From: Lathyrus oleraceus
Taxonomy: Eukaryota; Streptophyta; Magnoliopsida; Fabales; Fabaceae
Assembly: GCF_024323335.1 (NCBI RefSeq)
Contig: NC_066580.1
Location: 143,768,188-143,832,187 of the forward strand
DNA length: 64,000 nucleotides
Direction: 5' to 3'
This document shows, piece by piece, positions 47,501 to 60,177 of this stretch. The notes beneath the pieces are model-generated. The model did no database searches. It was not told the DNA's origin and saw only the letters and a list, made by a program, of their open reading frames with translations. Made by a program: the position numbers and the translations under genes. Positions within the stretch are counted from its first letter, which is position 1, and each line of letters begins with the position of its first letter.

Positions 47501-50500
47501 TTATTTAAGTTTATCTACTTATATGAGCTCTTTTGAGACGGTTTAGAAGAGCTTATAAAACATCTTATGACATGATCATACGCTCTTCAGAATAGTTTAT
47601 AGAAACAACGTATAGATTGTATATGAAAACAACTTATACTTTATATAAAAATAGCTTATACTTATATGATAAACGCCTAACTAAAGTTGTTTATCCAATA
47701 AAACTAAACCAATAGGACATTGTATTGCGAAAATAGAGGCTTCTAGAAAGTGCAATTCTTAGCTTTTCTCACCTTATCATCTTCATTTTGTGTATTTACA
47801 TTTACAACATCAGTGACTTCTTTTCTCCATTCATCTTCATCAGAATCCTTCGAATTTGATTTCAGCAACTGTTTGGAACTCTCCCTCACGCTTTTGGAAT
47901 TTAAGTACTCTTGTGGAGGTTTTGTTGATATCATGATCCTATGCTTCAATTCTTCAGGTGAAGGAATATTGTTCAAATTTTCATCAATTGGACAGAACAA
48001 CATATCTCCAAATGTTTGAGTTATCATCTAATATAAAAACAGAATGATGATTTAATTCCAAAAATTTTGTGAACCTGGACGAATATCTCCTTTCAGATAT
48101 ATCAAAAGGGTAAAAAAATTTAGCCCTTACAGAATTTCCACTTTTTGTTTTTAGTCCTTACAAATAATTACCTGAGCAGCTTTTTTTTGAAGGTCTGCTT
48201 TAAGATGGTCTTCCAGAGTAATTATGACTGGATAAGGAGATGCAACGAAAGCGTGATCTTTAATGGATCTCAAACATTTGATCAACTCCACAGGTGGTGT
48301 CAATGTCCTACATTCACATGTAAAAAAAAGTAGAATATATGAAAAAGCTAGTTATTTAGCATGAACTACCATAAAAAAGTTAAAATCAAAGAAAAAGGAA
48401 TGTTTAATAAATTTAAAAATCGGAACCAAATCAAATCGAAAAGAGAACCGAACTGTGTGTCACAAACTGAATTGATGTTTAATTAAATAGTTCAGTTTGT
48501 GAACTGTCCATCACAATTTGATTTTATCATTTTGGTTTGGTTTAAGGGTTTGGCTTTTAGTTCGGGACAAACCATTGATGGTTCGTATCAGTTTTACCGA
48601 ACTGCAGTAGTGGTTTATTTTAGTTCGGTTTTTCTTCATGAACTAACTATGAACAGTCCTAACAAGAGATCCTTGTTAGTGCCTATATATAAATTCATGT
48701 GATCTACACTTTGTGATAACTCATTCATCAACCTAAGATAGGTCTGCAGAACATGAAATTTGAGTTCTATCAATTACTTATTCTTCCACTCTTAATAAAA
48801 GATACACCAGCATGAGCTAAACAGTTTTTTAAAGAGACATACACATTTCAAATAATTAGTAGTTTTTCATGCTCAAATAGTCTTATGCAAGGTTATCAAG
48901 ATCGGAATCTTGCATAAGACCGGGATCTTGCATAAGATCGGGAGGGAATAGTATGATTGTAAAACATAAGATCATAACTAAGTTCGAAAGGTCCTATCCA
49001 ATTATTTTTGTAAGATCGAAAAGGCTCATCAAGATCGTAAAACATAAGATCGTAACATAAATTGTAAGACACTACTAAAACGAAAAAAATATTACGATAT
49101 ATCTGAAGTATTTTTACATGATATTTTAGTAGGCAAGTGTATTTGTGGAAAAATGACTGCTGCCAAACTGTTATTTTTGCACCTCTGCATCTTGTCATCC
49201 TTCTCGGCCTATAATAGTGGTGGTCGGAAAATGGCTGACCATGGCCGGAATTGACCAAGATGGCACGCAATCAATGGTTTTACGATTTTTTCACAATTTG
49301 GATACAACTCAGGATTCTACTTAAGATCTAGATCGTTGAGGTGAATGGGATCACAAAATCGTAAGATTTTAAGACCTAGATCGAGATCTTGACAACCTTG
49401 GTCTTATGAATGTTTCCCAACTAGCATTTTAAATTTTAACCCGTGATGAAATAGGTTACATAACTAATCCGTATTAGAATCGGTTATTTAAAAGCAACGG
49501 CATTTATCGGTAAATCAAAAAATCTTACTAAACATACATTAAAACCATTTTGCAATGTGTTAATCAGTAAAAATATAAATACCTTCCATGTAAAACAAGA
49601 ATATCATCTTTGGTGGAATTGGGCCAAATATCAAGCTCAACAACTCTCACACCTCTTTTCAATGCCTTTATAATGGGAACATCACTACAAACACTGCTGA
49701 GTTGATTTCCAGTGAGATAGGAATTATGGCCCGTATATATGAAATAATGGGACAATGGAGCTGTCATATCCTGATTAACCTGAATTACAAAACAAATTAT
49801 CATCCCTAATAGGTTAAAACTATCACAATCAAATTGTTAATTCTCATTTATGAAAATTTGGTAAACTTAATCGTGTAACAACATTAAATGAAATTTTCAT
49901 ATCTAAGTAGAATCAATTTCAGAGCATAATCAATTCTACATTTGGTGTATGCTTTGGTTTCACGTTTAGAATACCCCGAATTGATTCTGGATGTGTATAA
50001 TTGATTTTAACATGTTTCGTTGCTCTCGAATATAATTGATTATACTTTCTAGAATTGATCCTACTTGAATATAGGATTTGACTTATGAGTCTGAACATAA
50101 TTTTTACACTGAAATTTACTGTTCAACTCATTTTTGAAGCGATTTATTCATACATAAATCACTTTATTTTCAACTCACTTTTAACCGGAATCAATTTCAC
50201 ATAATCAATTCATTTAAAATCAATTTTCTTCTCAACGGAACCAAACACACACAAACCAGACCAATTAAAATCAATTTTCTTCTCAACGGAACCAAACACA
50301 CACAAACCAGACCAATTAAAATCAATTCTACACTATTAAAATTGCTTTTTGCGTCTTCTAAAATTGGGAACCAAACATACAGTTCAATGAATGAATGCGT
50401 AATCTAAATCATGAGATCTGAAATCAAAGACCAAAATCTTTTACTGCACTTAAGGTGTTTGACTAAACGTCAAAGCATTGAATTGAAACAAACATAGAAA

Positions 50501-50845
50501 AAGCAACTGACTCTGACACATTACCTGAGATCTAATCGGAGGATTGAATTCTGGAGAAAATAGGTAATGATGAAAATCATCAAGCGCGAGGTTATGCCTC
50601 GCAAATTTCGTAATGTGATGCCGCTTTTGCAAAACTTCCTCCACCACCTTTTGCGGGTCAAGTTCATCAATCTCCTCCACTACCTCGCCCTGAACCTCCG
50701 CGAGGAAGCGGCGGAGCTGGTCGGGAGTCATATGGGCCCCACCTTCGGAGTACTTGATGAAAAGCTCCCGGATCTCCTGAGGCACCACCGCTTCCCCGGA
50801 CTTGAAACTCCGCCGGAAGCACACGCAGACTCGGTAGCTTCCCAT
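44600..50845 (-). CDS. Phosphoinositide-specific phospholipase C, gene B (595 residues, 9 exons)
   Basis: A paralog of gene A with the same job: Ca2+-dependent hydrolysis of phosphoinositides at membranes. Exons by eye: 50845-50525, 49779-49583, 48307-48172, 48027-47773, 47475-47249, 46528-46411, 46145-45993, 45922-45836 and 44893-44600. Exons 2, 3, 6 and 8 have exactly the gene A lengths (197, 136, 118 and 87 nt) and all phases match. Exon 1 is the EF-hand-like lobe (1-107; [14 protein letters not shown]). The X domain has [26 protein letters not shown] and LEDHL. Exons 4-5 give a longer, more acidic linker than gene A. The Y domain has [22 protein letters not shown] and [11 protein letters not shown]. 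The C2 domain ends the protein ([24 protein letters not shown]). Introns 2, 5 and 8 contain MITE-like insertions. It looks intact. Confidence 0.93.
45147..45640 (-). repeat. SINE-like repeat in intron 8 of PLC gene B, split by a MITE
   Basis: The sequence cttggtatccggccttacgg before 45187 and the part after 45485 (attccaccgtcca, then attcgaacctgagatcttgag near 45582-45604) together match the gene A repeat at 41368-41525. GGTTCGAATC on the minus strand resembles a Pol III box B. Outer limits are approximate. Confidence 0.45.
45188..45475. mobile_element. MITE-like element (288 bp) with 9-bp target-site duplication
   Basis: Flanked by taatctaag at 45179-45187 and 45476-45484. The ends carry an inverted GTTTGGAT core (left cgtacgtttggat, right atccaaaca). 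The interior is rich in ccattccgctcc words. A 9-bp duplication suggests a Mutator-type MITE. The related repeat in gene A has the uninterrupted site, supporting a real insertion. Confidence 0.65.
46852..47016. mobile_element. MITE-like element in intron 5 of PLC gene B
   Basis: The ends are inverted repeats: tggtagtgcactgtcagtgt on the left and acacggtcagtgcaccat on the right. About 165 bp, no coding capacity, target duplication not clear. Confidence 0.5.
48888..49400. mobile_element. hAT-like MITE (513 bp) in intron 2 of PLC gene B
   Basis: The ends are near-perfect 16-bp inverted repeats (CAAGGTTATCAAGATC versus CAAGGTTGTCAAGATC), flanked by the 8-bp duplication GTCTTATG at 48880-48887 and 49401-49408. 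An 8-bp duplication is typical of hAT elements. The left part has internal repeats of gatcttgcataagatcg type. No transposase. Confidence 0.85.
50221..50322. repeat. 51-bp tandem duplication in intron 1 of PLC gene B
   Basis: Two near-identical units (caattttcttctcaacggaa start at 50221 and again at 50272). Confidence 0.85.
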
Positions 50846-52344
50846 ATAATACTAGTAATTGGTTTGTTAATGCAATGCAAATGAAATTGAAATGAAACTA
50901 AATGAAGTTTTTTTTCCTCTTCTTTGAAATGAAATTACTACACAGTTATTGTATACACTATCAATAATGCTTCATAAATTCATAGATAAGCTAGTGTATT
51001 TATTGTGTGTGTGCACTCATAACTCATGGATGAATAAATGTGGTTAATAATAGTATAACACATGGAAATTGAGGTGATAGAGAAATCAATGAAATGAATA
51101 AAGTGATCCAAGTACAGCACATACTTCAATGATCTAGGATTTTGCCATGTGAAATTTTGAGAGAGAATCATAGTAATGTTTTCATTTCTATTTTTTTAAA
51201 GTTGGTATGGGACACGAGCAATTTTAGAAATGGGGTAAACAACCAAGTTGTATTGGTTTGATAACTCAACAAATCACACATGACAAGAGACAACTTAACG
51301 GGAATATTATTTTTAAAAAAAGGACAATAACATATAAAATATGAAAATACTTTTTCTTTAAACAATAAAATTAGAAATGGCAAGAGTTTGATATTCAAAC
51401 TAAGTTGACATTTCAAATTTATCATCTTATTTAACAACTTTAATATTTATCAAAAGGTTTTAAAAAATATATTCCTCTGTATCACAATGACAAGAAAAGT
51501 TGCAGCGAATAAGAGAAGGAAAAAAAAAATTCTTCATAACGGAAAAGATAGAAGATAGGAAATTCAACAATTGTTTTTGTCTTATTTTATATTTTTTTAT
51601 AAGTTCTTTGTATTTAATAGGTGTTCTAGGTCGGCCAAAGCGGTCCAGGAGAAAAGAAGGCTCAAACGCTAAGACTCACCAAATATGATAAATATAGATC
51701 AAATGTCGATCAACAACTAACAAGAAAAAGATAAGACAATCAAAGTCATTCAAATGATTCCACGGCTCACCGCGTTTTACGAGATTCCTTGACAAATCAA
51801 ATACAACAAATCTCTTTATATAAGAAAGAAAAACGCGGGTCGTTTTAGGATAACTTATCTCTTGTTAGTATAGAGTGCGCCTAAGAGTTGGTGGATTACG
51901 TTTTAAGTCTTTTTCTAGTTATTTTGCAGATGCTTTAATTCTCTTATCTTTTCGGAAGAATTAAGATGAACGTATGAATAAACGTGCAGAAATTGTTGGT
52001 GGAGGATATGGGGATTGAAACAGTCTAGATGGGGTAAATAGACCATTCCCCAAAAACCATTTTAATTTTTTTTTTATATAAAATCAGAGTTTTTCCGACA
52101 GATGTGCATATTACATGCTTTAAGGCCAATTGTTGTTACCATTAGAGCATATAACAAACGGAAGAAAAAGATAATGGCAGTTTTATAAAGTATATGATTA
52201 AATGGATATTGCAATTAACTTAGATTATCAGTAATCACAACATCTGAGAAATCTAAACTTTCTTAAAGAAGCATTTCAATAATTATCATAATTCAATTTT
52301 CACTCGCAATTTAAATTGAATTTGATTAATCGAATGATCAATCT
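50846..52344. other. Upstream region of PLC gene B, then AT-rich repeats
   Basis: The first several hundred bases should contain the gene B promoter; no motif is certain. From about 51850 the DNA resembles old LTR-type material. No supported gene. Confidence 0.4.
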
Positions 52345-52513
52345 AACAACAAGAGTTCATACAACAATAATCGTATGAGAGAATCTTCAAATGACTAGAT
52401 TTATCACAAACCTAAACTTTAATCACGAAATCGCTATAAGCAAATAAATCCTAACAACATGTTATTCTACGAAAGCGATACAAACCTAAGCATGCAAAAC
52501 TATGCAAAAAAAT

Positions 52514-52588
<75 letters not shown>

Positions 52589-53730
52589 AGGAGGAGAAGA
52601 GTACACCAGATATATAATGGTTTAGCTTTATCATCCTCGCAGGAGCTTAATCCAATCTTTAATAGTTTCCCATTTGAAATTTGTTATTATTCTAATATTA
52701 ATAAAATGGCAATTGTTTATAGAAAATATACAACCACTTGATACAAAATACTCTTGAAAAATAGTTATTCTTCTTATCTTGATCCTCTCTTGTTACATAC
52801 GACGTCTGCTTCACTGATCTTTCAAGATCCGCATGATCTTGACTTAAATCTTTCAGAATCATCAACCTGCTCCAAGTCTTCGTATGTGGCAATCACTCTA
52901 ATCCCGCCAATTCCTTGAGCGATGACCTGTCTATAGAACATAGAAACTCAGACTTCGTCTGTAAACTTTCACATAGCTCTACCGAAGTAATTCTGGAGAA
53001 AAGACTTTTTTCTTTTTCCTACTGGATTTCTAAACTCCAACAACATCACACAATCTGAATCTTGACCTGCAAGAGTCCATACAATAATAATCACAAGAGA
53101 GGGTGTTCAAATGACTAAATATATCACTGACATAAACTTTAATCACGAAATCTCTATAAGCGGAAATCCTAACAACATGTTATTCTACGAAAATGATACA
53201 AACCTAAGCATATAAAACTATGCAGAAAATTAAAGAGGGGGATGGAAGGAGAAGAGTACATTGGATATATAGTTGTTCACCTTTATCATCCTCGCATGAG
53301 CTTAATCCACTCTTCAATGATTTTCCATTGGAAATTATTTAGTCTTCCAATAATAATAAAATGACAATTATTTACAGAAACTGTACAACCATTTGATACA
53401 TGATACTTTTGAAAATAGCTAGTCTACTTATATAGATCCTCTCTTATTGCATACCGCATCTGCTTCACCGATCTTGTAAGATCCACCTAATCTTGACTTA
53501 AATCTTCCAGAATCACCAACCTTCTCCAATCTCTGTATGTCGTAATTCCCTTGATCCCATTGATTCTTGAGTGATGACTTGTCTGAAGAACACAACAACT
53601 CTCACTTCGTATGTAGGCTTCCACATAGCTCAACCGAAGGAATCCTAGAAAAAGACATCTTTTTTCTACTAGATTGCCAAACTCGAGCAACACCACACAA
53701 TCTGAATCTTGACCTACAACTCAAGAACTT
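52345..53730. repeat. Diverged tandem duplication of about 0.7 kb
   Basis: Copy 1 (about 52345-53069) and copy 2 (about 53070-53730) share a long series of words in the same order: caaatgacta, ctttaatcacgaaatc, cctaacaacatgttattctacgaaa, tttatcatcctcgca, gcttaatcca, atcttgacttaaatctt and cacacaatctgaatcttgacct. Copy 1 also contains an (AG)n run that copy 2 lacks. No coding potential is convincing. It may be a piece of an unrecognised LTR element. Confidence 0.7.
52515..52585. repeat. (AG)n microsatellite
   Basis: About 35 AG units, inside copy 1 of the 0.7-kb duplication. Confidence 0.95.
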
Positions 53731-56700
53731 CACAAACATCAACATGAATGAACCTCCTCTACAATAGATCTCACATTCTCTAGAATCGAGAAGTAATAAT
53801 GATGTTGACATTGCTAGAGGTTGAGGATGAGTTCAGATGCTAAAGATATATTTGAAAAGGTGTTCTTTGAAAGTGTGTTTCCAAGTTTTTAGAAAGACTT
53901 TCAAAGATATGATTATCATCACAATAATCATTCTCATTATTATGGTGAGAAATTCAAAATGACAATCTAAAAAAATAATTATTGAGGGAGAGAGAAAAAT
54001 GATTTATATAGCTGCTTGAGATTGTGCACAAAATGAGTGACGAATTTATGTCTGATTCAAGTCAAGAACATTTGTCGATTTGAGTCAAGTGAACAAGTAG
54101 AGTCAAACAAGATCAACATAAAAAAAGTTACCCATTTTTCTGTGATTTGAATGAAGTAGAAATTGTGATTTGGGTCAAATCGGACAGGGCCAACAAGAAA
54201 ATATGTGAAATTGTGTGATTCGAGTCATGTGTAAGTTGTGATTCAAATCAAACTGGGCAGTGGCTAATAGAAGCTTGTGCGATTCGAATCATGTGTAACT
54301 TATGACTCGAGTCACAATGTTGTATGATTTGAATCAAGTGTAAATTGCGATTCAAATCACAGACACACGATTCTCTTATTTTTCCCTATTAGATTTGATT
54401 TGAGTCATATATTGTGTTTGATTAAGGTCACACACATGAAATCTCAATTTTTTTATATTTTTCAAAATAGTTTGAGATTCCACTTGATACATAACTTGAA
54501 CCAACCTCAAATATGGTTATTGTTCCATTAACTTAACCAATTGACTTAAAGCATAATGATCATACTCAAATATAAACAATTTTATTTATGCATGAAAAAT
54601 ACCATTTAAAAAAGCATTATAGTCAATTATAAGATACTTTCAAAGATCTAACTAGAGGAGACTCAATTATGAAAGCGATAAATGATAAACAATAATAAAT
54701 TAGACAAGCAACAAAACCAAAGGCCTAGAAGGCAGAGCAACTTCAGTTTCCCCCTTTTTTATGCTTGGAAAACTTGCATTGTAATTGAGTCGACATGAGC
54801 ATTAAGTAAAGTGTGATCAAGTCTTTCCTTCGTGCTTCCCCTAAAACACTACACGATCTCAAATTTTCATAAAAAATAAATCAAATCTAGACTCACATTT
54901 TAACTTACCCCCCTTTGACAAGATCAAAAAGAGATGAACGCTAATGAGTCTAAATGCAAAATAATTAGCAACAAAAAAATATATTCCAGAGAAAATAAAT
55001 CTAAACATATATGCAGAATAATATACAACAAATAGTATGATACATCACATATACATGAAAGATAGCACATGCCGAATGCAACGAATATGCACAACAATGA
55101 CATGAAACATTCAGTAGCTAAACATAATGGTTAATTCACATACAAAATCATATTGGAAGAGGGATAAATAATACATGAAATATGAACATGGTTAAACCTA
55201 GTTGTTATGTTCATGCACATAATCAAAGAATGCACTTAACAATATTCTAAATGCAAAAACATAGAGTTAAAATGCAAAAACGGGATGAAGAAAATAATTA
55301 TGATGCACATAAAAAGAAGTAATGAATGACCGAAATGCAAATAATATGATATGAACATGTAACACAATCAAATGATATGAATGAAATAAAATGAAAGACT
55401 TTTTGTAAAAATAGAGGTTTTAATGATGAAATGAAATAATGGAATGAAAACTGAAGAGACACGCTTTAAAACTAAAAACTAAAAGTTATGATTCGAATTA
55501 GGTATACATGTGATTCTAATCAAGTAATTATTTTTTATGAGAAGCTAGTTGTGGTTCGAATCAGATGGCGGTGTGATTCGAATCAAATGAATCAGTAGTT
55601 TTTCAAGAAAAATGAAGAGGTCTTGATTCGAAAAATATGATGTCATGTGATTTCAATCATGAAGCAAAATCTTAAAAACTTAAACGCATGTAAAATAGTT
55701 TTTATGAAATTGAAGAAATGGTAAGTGAGATTTTTTAATGCTAAAGAATTTTAATGAATATGCTAAGAGGGTTAATTCCAGATGAAAAATAATTTTAATG
55801 ATGTAAGGATGAATGAAGAATACTATTCATAAATGAATAATAACAACTCGATGCAAGAAATTGATGAAATGTTTGATGCAAGATACTTTAATGCAAAAAG
55901 AACTTTGATGTCAATGAGTGTCATGGTGCATATGAATGAGATATATCATGCTCACATAATAAACATATACTATATAGAATACTTTTAATGATGAGGATGA
56001 ATCAAATTTTCTGTATGTAATATATCACAAAATACATTAAACAAACAAATATCAACTAATAAATAAAGTCACATTAATAGAAGATGGATAGGAGTGGAAC
56101 GATCATACCAATTTAATGATCTAGGCTCTGAGTTTTTGCACAAGTAATTATTAGTACACAAAATTTAAGCAAAATCACAATATGATCAAACCAAAATACA
56201 TTTGGATATGTCTTTCTTTGCACGCTTGATTATCAAACACTTATTAACAAAATATCAAATATAGTGAAATGACACATGTTGTGATTATCTTTGCTTGTAT
56301 CTTACCATCCAACAATGATTAATTACTTTGTTGCATGAACTTTGCATCAACAAGCTTGGATAACTTCTTCGACACTTGTCAATAATTTGGCTCACGCAAA
56401 AATTTATTACTTTGAGTCTTCTCATATGCTTTTTGAAACTTTTTCTAAAAATGAATGAAATTTATGTAGTAAAAGTTTCTATGTCATTGTATATGAACAC
56501 TTGAAAATACAGTAAGAATTGTTTCAAAAGTATGATTAAAGAGGTGACTTGAACTATGACAAAATCTGATATTTATAAGTCACAAGATACCTTTAAAAAT
56601 TAGTAACAATATTTGACAAAATGATCATGAGTATTTGCAATGATTTGGAAAGGTATCATGGTCACATGCAATGAAGGGGGTATGACATTGATTTAAAAAA

Positions 56701-57280
56701 TTTCACCATGTTCCATAGGTCATTCAATTGACCTAGGATGTCAATCTATGGCGTTCAAAAATTTGAAGAAAATGTAATAATTCAATTGATTGAATTGGAA
56801 TTGTCAATCGATTGACCTATACAAAAATGAAATAGTAAATCGATTGGATCAAGAGGTAAATCAATTAATTTCTTTAATTTTTCAAATTTTATTTCATAGA
56901 GGCAATGTCTATCGATTGACCTATTTGAAACTTTGAAAATTTTCTAACTTAAAGATGTAACTTTGAAACAATGCATGCATAAATGTTTAATTTTTATTTC
57001 TTGAGCACCTTAGACTTCTAAAAATTTAAATCCACATTGTACCTTAGTATAAAACCATTTTCATGAAACATAAGAGCTTGATCCATCCATTTCCATGACA
57101 AATTCAATCCTTATATTTTCCTTCTTTCCATTGATCTATCTTCATCAAAAGACCATCTTCATAAAATCTTGTTTTATTATATGATCAAATCTCTTGAAAT
57201 CTAAAGTTTATGCAATCTTGGTACTTGATTCCAATCTTTTTCTTCTTTGAACTTTCTTCTAAGATAGGCTTTTTTCCAAA
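53731..57280. other. AT-rich non-coding DNA with repeated gattcgaatca-type words
   Basis: No gene found. The regions 54025-54430 and 55490-55670 carry many variants of tgattcgaatcac / tgattcaaatca, and 56700-56940 carries tcaattgattgaatt-type words. These imperfect palindromes suggest old LTR DNA, but no ends or coding domain could be found. Confidence 0.4.
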
Positions 57281-60177
57281 CTTCAAAAATGCATAACTCT
57301 ATCATTATAAATCCAAATGACGTGAAATTGGTGACCATTTTTAAGGTCTTTGAAAGAGATACAACTTTGATGAAGACACGTTTCTCATTTGAAGGTCATA
57401 TAAAAAGTTAAGCAAGGTGGAATATTCAAGTATACAGCTTGACACTTAGTAAAATTTTCAACATGTTGAAATTTCCAAACTTCCACCTTAAAATTCTCCA
57501 TGTTCCAAGCTCCAAATGAAAAAATGTTGAACATCAAACTTGTTCCCCTTGATCCAAGCTTTCCAAAGAACCCAAGTTCATGCATTTTGGATGAAGATTG
57601 CTAGGTCTGTGCATGGCTTTAACAGGGCTGCATCATTGGAAAGAATCAAATGTGCAAACTTCAGTTCACATTGCCTTGCCATTCAAGCTTCATTCAGACT
57701 TCAACATGGATCATTTTGGACCTTAATGTATTACATCATGGGCTTGTACATGCCCATGCACTCGTGCCATTCACATTGCCAATTTTGGACAGATTTTGAA
57801 GTGTGTAAATATCATTCCCTTTGCCTATAAATAGAAGGCTTATGAGCTCATTTGAATCACACCTTGGGCGCCAGCTTTGCCCCCCCCCCCCCAATTCAAA
57901 CCCTCTCATTCTAAAGCAAAACCTGAGAAATTTGAATTTGAAATTTGAATTTGAATCTCAACTGTTGGAGATTCAAGAACTCTAGGATCCACAGTCTTGC
58001 AACCTCTCCAATCACTTCCTGCTAGCTTCTCAAGTGTGATCAGATCGTGTTTGAAGCAAGCAACATCAAGTTCTGCATAGCATTGAAGGTAATTTTCAGA
58101 AAACTTCATCTCTTCGATTCTCACTCAATTCTACTCATTTCTCTTGGATCTTTGGTTGTCTGAAGTCCTACCAATGTAGGCAAGAAGATTGAGTTGCTTA
58201 GAGGTCAAATCGAAGCAACTCAATTAACACACCTCAAAATTCAACTTCTCGTATCTTTTTATTTATTTGGAGTTAGTTGAAATTGAGGTCAGATTCGTGC
58301 TCTACGCCATTTTTTCTTTCAGATCATGTCCTCCTTTTTTATTTTGGTGATGGTTGAGGATGGACCAGTCCAGTGAGGTCCACCAGAGAAGAAGACCGGA
58401 GTTATAGCTCCGGTGGTGCATTGGCACGTCTCCCAGCCATAGGATCCAGTTGATTTGTTTTAATCCTGAGCGCTCATTGTAATTACCATCCCTGCAACGT
58501 GCTGACTCGTGTGTTTAGTGGAACACGCGTTTCAGGCCACTTGATCTGCCACCTCAATTAATGAGGGAGATCAAGTGGCTCACGTTTTTTTTATATTTTC
58601 TGATTTTCTTTTATTCCTTTTATTTTTATTAATTCATATTAATTTTAATATTGATCCAAAAAATATGAGTTTCACCAAAAAAATTCAAAAAATTTCCTCT
58701 TTTATATTTTGAATTAAAATTATTTTTTGGATCATTATTAATATTTTTCATGATTTAATTGATTTCGTGTTTGTTTTTAATTGTTTAAAAATACTTTTAA
58801 GTCTTTAAAAATTCTGAAATTTTTTCTCCAAGGTCCTTTGACCTTGTTTGACCTATGATAAATCTCATGGCCATTTCTTTGGTGTTTTGATGAGGTTTTA
58901 GGAATTTGACAAACAATATTTAATTTAAATGTATTATTTTAGTCCTTTTAATTTGAATAAATGTCAATTAATTGTGTTGACCAATTATGATGACTTATTT
59001 GAGTTTGACTCTTGTTGTTGGGCCTTAGTCAAGGTTGATTTGACTTTGTCAAGTTAATATCATTGGATTTAAGGGATTGATGGAATGTGCATTCCATCTC
59101 CCAAAATGAATGGATGATATTAATTTGGTAAAAATCCTCCTTTGACCAATTTGAGTTTTGATCCATTCCCCTCCCTCTTCATCTCATTCTCATTCTTTAT
59201 GCATTCATCTCATTTGGCCTATGATATCTCAAAGTCCTAAGGCTAGTTGATTGAAAAATCAACATAAGTATGGATGAGATTAGACCACCTCCTTTGCATA
59301 TTCTTTTAACGTGTGGTATGTTTCATGAGCATAGTCCATTATACTATGTCTCTAACATGCATCAACACCAAAATTCTATTGCCCGACCTCAAATAGTTGT
59401 GACTTCTACATAAGTCCAATTATGATTGCTTAACATAGCGCTAAATTTGTGACACAAAAAGGCATAACATTCTAGTTAGTGAGATTGTAAGTCTCCCCTC
59501 TTTCATGGTATTATGTGGAAACTTTGCCTTTTTTCCTTCCTTTTGGAAGATGTATTGGTTCAAGGATCCATGCTTATGATAAGTAGGTTGAGTGTTCTCC
59601 AAAGAATGACTTAAAAATGAAAAGCAAAAGTAAAATAATACTAACTTCTAACTCATTAACAACTAACATTTAATTTTAAGCCATTTACTTTAATGCCATT
59701 TAATTTTAGTCTTTATTCATTTGCAATTATTCATACCATTCTAATTGTTTATGTTAGTGTAATTTTCACTTTGTCTACTTGAACCATATTGTGTGATATA
59801 TTCCATTTTGTGTATACCTTGTTTGTTTGTATGGTCTTTGACTATTAATGTACATAATAACAACAAAAATCCTAAAAAACTTTTGTGTGGACTGTTGACT
59901 TGATCTTGGGGAAATGGACTTAGAATTTAGGTAACATTCCTATGCTAAAGGACTTGGCCAATGCCAACTTTCTATGAAACCAAGTGCTTGCAATTTGAAA
60001 CTTCATCTGATACATCTTTGAAGATCCCTTTGAGTTCATCTGCAACATGATCATTGTGAAGTTGTTATTTTGAACATATGACTTGTGAATTCATCTGTTA
60101 CATGGGTTATATTAAAGAAGAGCATGGAGTGACTAAGCTTGGATGTGGTTATCTTTATTTGATGCCTTTGCTCTTCA
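57281..60177 (+). repeat. Internal fragment of the Ogre-type LTR, second copy
   Basis: Diverged but collinear with 6301-9157 of the LTR at 5330-9998: cttcaaaaatgcataactc, the TATA motif at 57825-57833, ggtccttgaagtcctaccaatgtaggc-like text near 58150, and aagcttggatgtgg...tgcctttgctcttca at the right end. Both LTR ends are missing. It abuts the broken integrase gene of an Athila-like element at 60177/60178. A 13-C run lies at 57880-57892. ORFs inside are spurious. Confidence 0.8.

Noticed and set aside
52345..53730. Repeat array as a possible CRISPR-like structure
   Set aside because: Only two long diverged copies in a plant genome with no spacers; an ordinary tandem duplication.
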